DNA of 14,395 bases from Paramecium sonneborni (Eukaryota > Ciliophora > Oligohymenophorea > Peniculida > Parameciidae). The notes beneath the pieces were generated by a model. It did no database searches. It saw only the letters and a program-made list of their open reading frames with translations, and was not told the DNA's origin. The position numbers were made by a program, and so were the translations under genes. The stretch is taken from positions 55,126-69,520 of the forward strand of contig CAJJDN010000009.1 of the NCBI GenBank assembly GCA_905182985.1. The letters are read 5' to 3'. This document shows, one piece after another, positions 7,113-14,395 of the stretch (its first letter is position 1; every line of letters starts with the position of its first letter).

Positions 7113-10100
7113 CTTTAATAATGCCAATGTTATCATATTACTGATTAATTCATTTGTGAGAGATCTAAAAGATGTTAATGGTTAAATAATATATGCAATT
7201 AAAATTCAAATTACATCATTAGAAATGCCAATAAATGTGAATCATTTTTAGAAGAAGAATGTGTTCTATAAATAGATTGTTCATTTTAAGATGGTTCATG
7301 TATAGATTTCAAAGGATGTGAAATTATTACAAATAATAAATGTGCGTCATCAATAAATTGCATCTCAGATGGACATATATGCATATTGAAAAATTAATGC
7401 TAAAATTACCAAACATAAGTAGCCTGCTAAAATTAAGATATACATGGAGGATATTGTACATGGAATATAAAACAAATTCCTAAATGTTCAAAGATCTTAA
7501 ATTGTTCTGATTTACCTATTTTAAGATCTCATTTTTTATGTGAAACTGCTTTAAATCATTGTACAATCAATTAGAAAGGAATGTGTGTAACTAAGGCTAT
7601 TTCATGTGAAGAATATAAAATATATTAATGTTTCAATACTATTTATGGTAAGGAATGTTTTTGGAATCAATCATAATCATAATGTATGGAAAGAATATGT
7701 GTGAATGCTTAATTTTCTACAGATATATTATGTAATTAGTTTTTATCAACTTGTACTACTAATGGCTTTAATTGCATATAAAGAACATATTGTCATGATA
7801 TTCAACATGTAAATGGTTGTGTCTTAGACATTGAGCATAATAAATGTTTTTGGACAGGAAAAATATGTATTAAAAAAGTGTGTTAATAAATTCCAAAAGG
7901 AGAAGATTGCAACACATATTTTTAAGATTTGGATTGTGTTACAACTAAATAAGGTAATTGTAAATCTAGACCTTAAAATTGTAATTAATTTGAAACACAA
8001 GACTCATGTTTGATTGATTATGAATAAAAACAATGTTGGTGGGAAAATAATTAGTGCATTCTAAAAACTTGCTAAATTGCACCATAATATTCAAACTGTG
8101 CTTTATGGAAAGAGGATATATCATGTATTGGTGATTTAAATGGATATTGTATTGATTTGCCATAATATTGTTCGTCAGTAACAGATAATGCATATTGTTA
8201 TAAATAAAATTCTGGTGATTTATGTCAATTCTATAATTGTACAGTTGCTTATTGTTCAAAAGCTCCAATAAGTTACAATACTCATATATAATGTGAATAA
8301 TGGAATATAAATTGTACAGTTGAACTGATGGATTCTAATTCAAGTATAGGATTAGGTTGTGTATATAAGTTTAAAAATTGTAAAGATTATGATAATGAAA
8401 TCTAATGTAAAAGTACTTTAGATAGAATACAATGTTAATTTATGAATGGGATATGTTAAGAAAAAACTTGTGAAATGGGTAATTTTACAACATAATAAGA
8501 ATGTTAAATTTGGAAAAGTAATTGTATAATAAATGAATTTGGTAATTCTTGTAAAGATTGGCCAAATAATTGTAATGAATTATTGAGTGAAGAATAATGC
8601 TAGATTGGTTTATAATCAGGTATATATTGTGAATGGAATGAGAATTAATGTTATTTTTAATAGAATAATTAAATATGCAATACAGCAAATAATATAAGTT
8701 AATATGATAATCATGAGAAATGTAATAGATGGAATGGATTATGTACAGTAATTTAAAAAGTTTATGGTTGTGAAGCAAGATAAAATTGTGAAGATTATTT
8801 ATATTAACATTAATGTATTATAGGTATAGATAATTAGAAATGTTAATGGGATGGAATACAATGTATTAGGAAATGTGATAGGTATTAAATAGAGACAGTT
8901 GATATTAATTAATGTTTAGCTATTGATTCTAGTTGTCAACTTAATAATTTAGATGCTGTTTGTATTTATAAAACATACTGTAAAGCTTATAAAAACAAAT
9001 TAGATTGTAAAATTAATAATAATGATTAACCATGTAAGTGGAATGAAATAGATTAAAAATGTTAAGATGTTGTTTGTGAAGATAATACTACTGCTGTAAC
9101 AGAAAGTGAATGCACATATTTTCTAAATTATTAATAATGTTATTTAGATACAATTGGTTGTTTAACAAGACCATAAAAATGTGATTAAATCTTTAATAAT
9201 ATTATATGCAATAAAACTATACCAAGATGTATGATTAATTACTGTTATTATACAAATGGTTGTTGCACAGAAATATTGGCTAATTAATGTGAATTAATTA
9301 TTGATTCTACAAATGATTATGATTGTTAAAAACATAATCCTGATTGCATATTAAATATACTTACAGGAATAGGATGTATGCATTCTAATAATTGCGAATA
9401 TATAAAAGATTAAACACTTTGCACATCCATTAATGGTACATTAAAATTACCTACTGGAAATACTTGTGTCTCTTATAATAGTAAATGTTATTCTTAATAG
9501 AATTGTAATGGATTTCATACAAATTGTAATGCACTTGCAGTTTAAAATGTTAATTGTAAAATGGGCACATCTGGAACATGTGTTTAGAAATTATGCAGTG
9601 ATTTTGTTGGTGTTATCAATGCTACGAATTGTTAAAACTTTTAATCATTTTGTTATTATATTGGTTCTAAATGTGTTACTGTTTTGAATTGCAGTGATTT
9701 AACTTCATCTGGTTAAACCGTATGCAATTCTAGGAAAACAATAAATGGATAATATTGTTAATGGAATGGCACTTCTTGTTAAATAGTTTCATGTTCAATC
9801 ATTAGTGGAAATAATTGTTTACTTTATAATAATAAATGTATTGAAGGAACTCCTAATTGTGTTGATATTACTAATTGTCATCAAATCACAAATTAAATTT
9901 ATTGTTATTTAGCATATAATACTTCTAATCTTAAATGCTTATGGGTGAATTCTTCATGTGTTGATTATTTCGATTGTACTAATACTTTTACAACTAGTTA
10001 TAATGAATATTAATGTATAAAATATGATCTATGTAAATTATCTAAAACAACAACAGGATGTGAATTCAAATCATGTAATGAGTATTTGTAAATGGAATAT

Positions 10101-13100
10101 TGTAATAAACTTAATTAATGTATTTGGAATGATAATTAATGTTAAAATAAAAATTAATGTTAATTCTAACTTAATTAAAATGATTGCTAATAATTTACTT
10201 ATTGTTTTTGGAATACAACCACATGTAATTAAAATATATGTGAGACAGCTACTACTTAATTATCATGCTTATAAGTTATTTTAAAAAGTGGAAACAAATG
10301 TTTATGGACTAATAATATTTGTAAAGAATAGTATTAATGTTCTTAAATAAAAAACCCTTTATTTTTTGAAGATTGCTATCTATAAAATAATGGATGTGTA
10401 ATTAAATATAATTTTAGTAATAAATCTAGTTATTGTTAAACCAAAAAGGCTGAATGTTCTTAGTATACATCTATTTATTAATGTACAAAAGATATTTATG
10501 ATAATTTATGCAAATGGGATATTAGTACTTCTGCTTGTATTTACAATTAATGCTCAATTTATATTACTTCAGATAATATTTATAGCAATTGGATTTGCTA
10601 ATAACTAAATAATAAATGTGTTTTGAATACAACATTGGATGGTTGTAGAACTATTTTGGTCTCATGTAATTTATATACAACATAATAATTATGTTAATAT
10701 GCATTGACAACAACAAATAAGTATTGTTTTTGGAATGGATCTTCTTGTATTGATGCTTAATGTTCTTAATATAATTCATTAGTATCTCCTCCACTATTAT
10801 GTGAATAATATAGTCAATGTAATTTAATAGGAACTAATTGTTAAAATAAATTAGCAGCATGTACTTCTTATTTAGATCAAAGTATATGTAATTCAACAAC
10901 AGATTTATTATCGAATATTTGTGTATGGATTAATAATAGTTGTGTTATTAAAACTTGTTCTAATTATCCTTTAAACAATTTTAATCATACAAATTGTTCT
11001 TAATGGTTAAAATAATGTACAGTAAATTAATAAGAAACTTAATGTATTAATATAAACGATTGCACAACAGCTCCTTAAGAAATTGATACAATTAATAAGT
11101 GTGAATAATTTTAATTATAAACAAATTAAGTTTGTACAATATCATCACTTCAAGGTGGTTGTACAAATTTAGTATCAAATTGTAGTTTAGCTTCTAAAAC
11201 ATAATGTATTATTGATGCAAATCGAAATAAATGTTATTGGAGCAAATAATTTGGAATTTGTAAAGAATTGAAATGTATTAATATAGATAACACAGTCACA
11301 ACTGCTATTGATTGTGAATAGTTATTAAATGAATGTACATTAGCAAATTCTGGATTGGGATGCTAAAATAAATTATCTTGTAATAGTTATAATAATAATA
11401 CTTGTAAATTTTTAAATATTCGAGATAATAATTAAAGAAATTGTGTTTAAGGGTGTTAAATAGTAGTTTGTGAAGATTATTATTATTAAACTGATAAGTA
11501 TTGTAAATCCATACTTGAGGGTTAATGTATTACAAACGGTGTTTAATGTATAACATCATATAGTTGTAGTGATTTTATATTTGATTATCAATGTTTAATA
11601 TCAAGATAAGGGTTTTAATGTTTATGGTTAAATAATTAATGTATAAATAGAAAATGTGAATTAGCAGATGTTACTCATTATAATAATCATTATTAATGTT
11701 AGAATTTCATGATATCTTGCACTTATAGTAAATAAAAAAATAGTTGTGTGGAAATAAATGATTGTTAAAGTTATGATAATATAGAATCTTGTTTTTTAGA
11801 TAAGTATGGTTAATAATGTGTTTGGAATGGAGAGAAATGTTATGATATAAAATGTGAAAATATTTGTGGAGATGGAATAGTAAGAGTGGATATAGAATAA
11901 TGTGACGATGGAAATTATATAAATTATGATGGATGTTATAATTGTTAATTTAGTTGTGTAATAGGATGTTTAACTTGTTATGAAGGTATTTGTGTAGAAT
12001 GTGATTATGAACATGGTTATTATTTAGATACAATAGATAACTGTATAACAAAATGTGGAGATGAAATAATTTAAGGAAAGGAATAATGTGATGATGGAAA
12101 CTTGGATTAATATGATGGATGTTTCGAATGTATATTTTAATGTCATTATGCATGTATTTTATGTTCATAAGGTATATGTTTAGAATGTTAATATGGATGG
12201 ACAATAACACTAAATGGATAATGTGAAGTGATATGTGGAGATGGCATAATAGTGTCTACAACTGATCAAAATAATGAATAATGTGATGATGCTAATATAG
12301 AATCATTAGATGGATGTTCATCAACTTGTATGGTTGAACAATAATGGAATTGTATCCATGATCTTAATGGACCATCTCTATGTTCATTTAATTAATAGCC
12401 ATCCATGATTTTAACACTCTTAACTCCTACACCAAACTACATCTAATCCACTAAATTATCATTTACTTCTAATCTCAAATATCTCAATATTTCTAATAAT
12501 TTTACGCTTCTGTAAGTATCTATTCTAAATCTAAATCCTACTCTTTATAAAATTGATATAAACAATACTAATTCATCTTATTCAACTCATACATATCAAC
12601 CTATTGAATATCTAATTATTGCAGAATTTCTAATTAGTGTAGAAAATCCAACACTCTAAGTTAATTTTAAAGGTTCAGAATTTCAAGATTCAAATAATCA
12701 ACATCCAATAAATACTTAATAAACAATTAGATTATTTACCTGCTATTATGAAACTGCCTCAGATAAACGCATTTCATCAACCACAACTGTATTTAATTCC
12801 ATACTTTTATATATATTATTAGCCATTGCTTTGATATCTATTATAACTGGAAACTTAGATATATTTTGGAATCTCTTAGATATGGTTTAATATTTATCAT
12901 ATATTTAATATATTAATATACAATTTCCTACCAATCTTAATTCCTTCTTTGATTTATTTAGGATTATTACTTTATAACCATTCCTAGATTTTATTCGATT
13001 TTAAACTATCATAAATCTATTTAGTTTTGGTGAAACAATCTTTATTTAAACCACTAATAAATTTTAAGATGATAATATTAACGCTTTTTACTTTTATAAT

Positions 13101-13964
13101 TTTGGAAGTTCCCTACTAATTTTTGGTACTACTTTTGCTTCCTTTTATATTACTCTGGCACTCATTCATACTATTAATAAATATCTTCATCATATGTATG
13201 ATCATATCTATTTAATCAAATTACTATAATAATTATTTAGAATATTAGTTAAATTTCAAATCTACTTCTACTACTCTGGAATTATTAGAATATTTTTAAC
13301 TAATACATATGATATTTTATTTACTGTACTACTTTAATTATATTATCCAAATTTCCAGAAATTTATTACATTTTTTAGTTTCCTAATTGCAGCAGCTTCT
13401 TTTACCTTTATCCTATTCCTTATTTACTTTATTATGTCAAAATAAACATTAAAATCTTATGCAAATAGTGATAAATATACTGTTCTATCTGAAGGAGTTA
13501 CTTCCAATTAGGGATTCTGGGCCAGATAATTCAATTCATTATTAATAATCAAAAAATTAGTATTTATGCTTTTACTTATCTTTATGTAAGAAGCTGCATA
13601 ATTATAAACCACTTTAATCTCTATCGCACATATTTCATTTGCAATATATCTCTTATCTAAAAAACCAATGACTAATCAATATGAATACTACAAAATGATA
13701 TTTGTTGAATCCAAAATCACTTTTGCTACTAGCTTATTTATTTTATACTCTATCCCCAATCTCACTTTAGACTAAAAATATATTATTGGGTGGTTACATA
13801 TTGCTATTTTTACTTCCATTCTTATATTTTCTGTCTTCCTGGATTTAACTTATCAATTCAAAGTTATTAGAGATAAACTCTTAAAATCCTGTGGAAATAA
13901 ACATGCACCAAATTAAAAAATTATATTATTTGAAACAATACCTATGAAAATGACTAATTTATGA
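7059..13964 (+). CDS. giant cysteine-rich surface protein with DUF4215 modules and multi-pass membrane C-terminus
   Basis: One uninterrupted frame of 2301 residues, first ATG after in-frame TGAs, stop TGA at 13962-13964. The N-terminus (MIQYILLVMQLIRTINTQ) looks like a short signal peptide. From about residue 15 to 1600 it is made of irregular cysteine-rich units with at least 20 C-x(1-2)-W-x(n)-C signatures (for example CQWLNNIC, CFWNGSSC, CLWVNSSC, CVWNGEKC), reminiscent of Paramecium surface antigen (PSA) repeats. Three CGDGI-x(n)-CDDGN modules of DUF4215 type start at Cys1603, 1666 and 1726. A Ser/Thr/Asn-rich, cysteine-poor linker (about 1780-1905) leads to a membrane domain with roughly six to eight hydrophobic segments, the first near residue 1910 (SILLYILLAIALISIITGN), and a short cytosolic tail. 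Classical immobilisation antigens are GPI-anchored; this one is polytopic. Most likely it is a plasma-membrane protein with a large disulphide-rich ectodomain. Receptor, channel-like or structural roles are all open. Confidence 0.92.
7143..11850 (+). repeat. array of irregular cysteine/tryptophan units (PSA-like ectodomain)
   Basis: Units of variable length each carry several cysteines and usually one C-x(1-2)-W-x(4-8)-C core. Spacing is irregular and the nucleotide sequences are not near-identical, so this is an old array of diverged units rather than a recent tandem amplification. Between about 9120 and 9700 the Trp is mostly missing and the cysteines continue (for example CYYIGSKC), so that sub-block is of a different type. 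Confidence 0.8.
11865..12360 (+). repeat. three DUF4215-type cysteine modules
   Basis: Each module begins CGDGI or CGDEI (codons at 11865, 12054 and 12234) and carries CDDGN or CDDAN about 12 to 20 residues later, followed by a DGC motif and further cysteines (CxxCxxGxCxEC). The first two are separated by 63 residues and the next by 60. The third has CDDAN in place of CDDGN. Such modules are common in secreted proteins of ciliates and some bacteria; their binding partners are unknown. Confidence 0.85.
12805..13860 (+). other. multi-pass membrane domain of the surface protein
   Basis: Hydrophobic segments visible in order: SILLYILLAIALISIITG, SLLIFGTTFASFYITLALI, FITFFSFLIAAASFTFILFL, LVFMLLLIFMQ, ISIAHISFAIYLL, ITFATSLFILYSI and GWLHIAIFTSILIFSVFL, with one or two weaker ones between. 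The loop after the first segment (FWNLLDMVQYLSYIQYINI) resembles, from memory, the same position in other ciliate cysteine-rich polytopic proteins. The layout of a large ectodomain followed by a helical bundle recalls TRP-like and polycystin-like proteins, but I see no pore motif that would establish it. Confidence 0.75.
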
Positions 13965-14101
13965 AAGCATTTTATTTACATATTTATTCTATTAAAAAAA
14001 ACTATAATTTTATATTAAATATAGGTTAATTCAATCAAATTTTGATTTATAGAAAGCAAACCTTCTTTAAAGATGTATATTTTTAATTTATCCAAGCATT
14101 T
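13965..14101. other. short convergent intergenic region
   Basis: These 137 AT-rich bases lie between the stop of the surface protein gene and the proposed stop of a leftward gene. Nothing is recognisable in it. The length fits a compact ciliate genome. Confidence 0.5.
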
Positions 14102-14395
14102 TCATATATTTATCATATATTTTTTTTAATTTTATTATAAATGATTACACTTAGACCATTAAGATATTTTTGATTAAGGCACCTCTTCAAACAAATTACT
14201 ATAAAAGGTCTTATAAACCTTTCTACCATCCAATCTAATTTTAGTTTCAGTGTTAAAGTTAACATTACTTATAAATTGTTAGATGATAAAGCATTAATTT
14301 ATTAAAAGCTAGATTTATTATAATTTTAATTTTTAATGTTAATTCTACATTGTTATAAACAAAATTATAAATTATTATTAACAATTATATTAATA
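14102..14395 (-). CDS. possible 3' end of a leftward gene (partial)
   Basis: On the minus strand one frame is open from the right edge to a TGA at 14104-14102. Its middle part (NTETKIRLDGRKVYKTFYSN, then LFEEVPQ) has a balanced residue mix and codons such as GGT, AAG, GAG, GTG and CCT that look coding. The upstream part near the window edge is poorer, so an intron may lie there. About 97 codons are visible. I do not recognise the protein. A second frame is also open over the same bases, which lowers confidence. Confidence 0.45.

Noticed and set aside
7966..8268. Minus-strand frame within the surface protein gene; similarly 8485-8778 and 11950-12210.
   Set aside because: These are His/Asn/Ile/Leu-rich reverse reads of the cysteine-rich coding sequence, with no independent evidence.
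9466..9687. Plus-strand alternative frames inside the surface protein gene; also 7831-8013 and 10024-10284.
   Set aside because: They are out-of-frame reads of the cysteine-rich array. The main frame keeps regular Cys and Trp through all of them.
1..14395. Bacterial-type features, CRISPR arrays, insertion sequences, rRNA and tRNA genes.
   Set aside because: No regularly spaced direct repeats, transposase-like frames or structured RNA genes were seen. Genetic code and introns mark the DNA as a ciliate nucleus.

Overview
The window looks like macronuclear DNA of a ciliate, most likely Paramecium or a close relative. It is very AT-rich. Every convincing reading frame uses TAA and TAG as sense codons at places where related proteins have glutamine or another polar residue, and every frame ends at TGA (ciliate nuclear code, translation table 6). 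Six introns can be placed from frame and homology. They are 22 to 29 nt long, the tiny size class typical of Paramecium. Genes sit close together on both strands. All coordinates and translations were worked out by hand from the sequence; no database search was run.

Layout from left to right. 1-293: a short AT-rich flank, perhaps the 5' end of a leftward gene. 294-3485 (+): a full-length ubiquitin-activating enzyme (E1, UBA1-like) of 1030 residues in five exons. 3486-3868: a convergent intergenic stretch with nested inverted repeats. 3869-4909 (-): a 346-residue lysine/glutamine-rich protein with one U1/matrin-like C2H2 zinc finger. 4910-5470: an unusually long gap with no convincing gene. 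5471-6847 (-): a 439-residue protein in three exons with an N-terminal NZF/RanBP2-type zinc finger. 6848-7058: a divergent promoter region. 7059-13964 (+): one uninterrupted 2301-codon frame for a giant surface protein, with a short signal peptide, a long cysteine-rich ectodomain of C-x-W-x(n)-C units, three DUF4215-type modules and a C-terminal domain with several membrane segments. 14102-14395 (-): the likely 3' end of another leftward gene that runs off the window.

The most striking observation concerns the E1. Its adenylation-site residues look intact, but the catalytic cysteine that forms the ubiquitin thioester is replaced by serine (Ser581, codon 2111-2113), in a stretch that aligns without gaps to the usual E1 sequence. 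It is either a catalytically altered E1 paralogue, a decaying copy, or a sequence error. The frame is open across the whole gene, splicing restores conserved sequence at all four introns and the C-terminal ubiquitin-fold domain is complete, so simple decay is less likely.

Functionally the window mixes ubiquitin activation (E1), a zinc-ribbon adaptor-like protein, a possible nucleic-acid-binding zinc-finger protein and a cell-surface protein. I see no operon-like logic, as expected for a eukaryote, and I do not infer a shared pathway beyond the possible ubiquitin theme of the E1 and the NZF protein.
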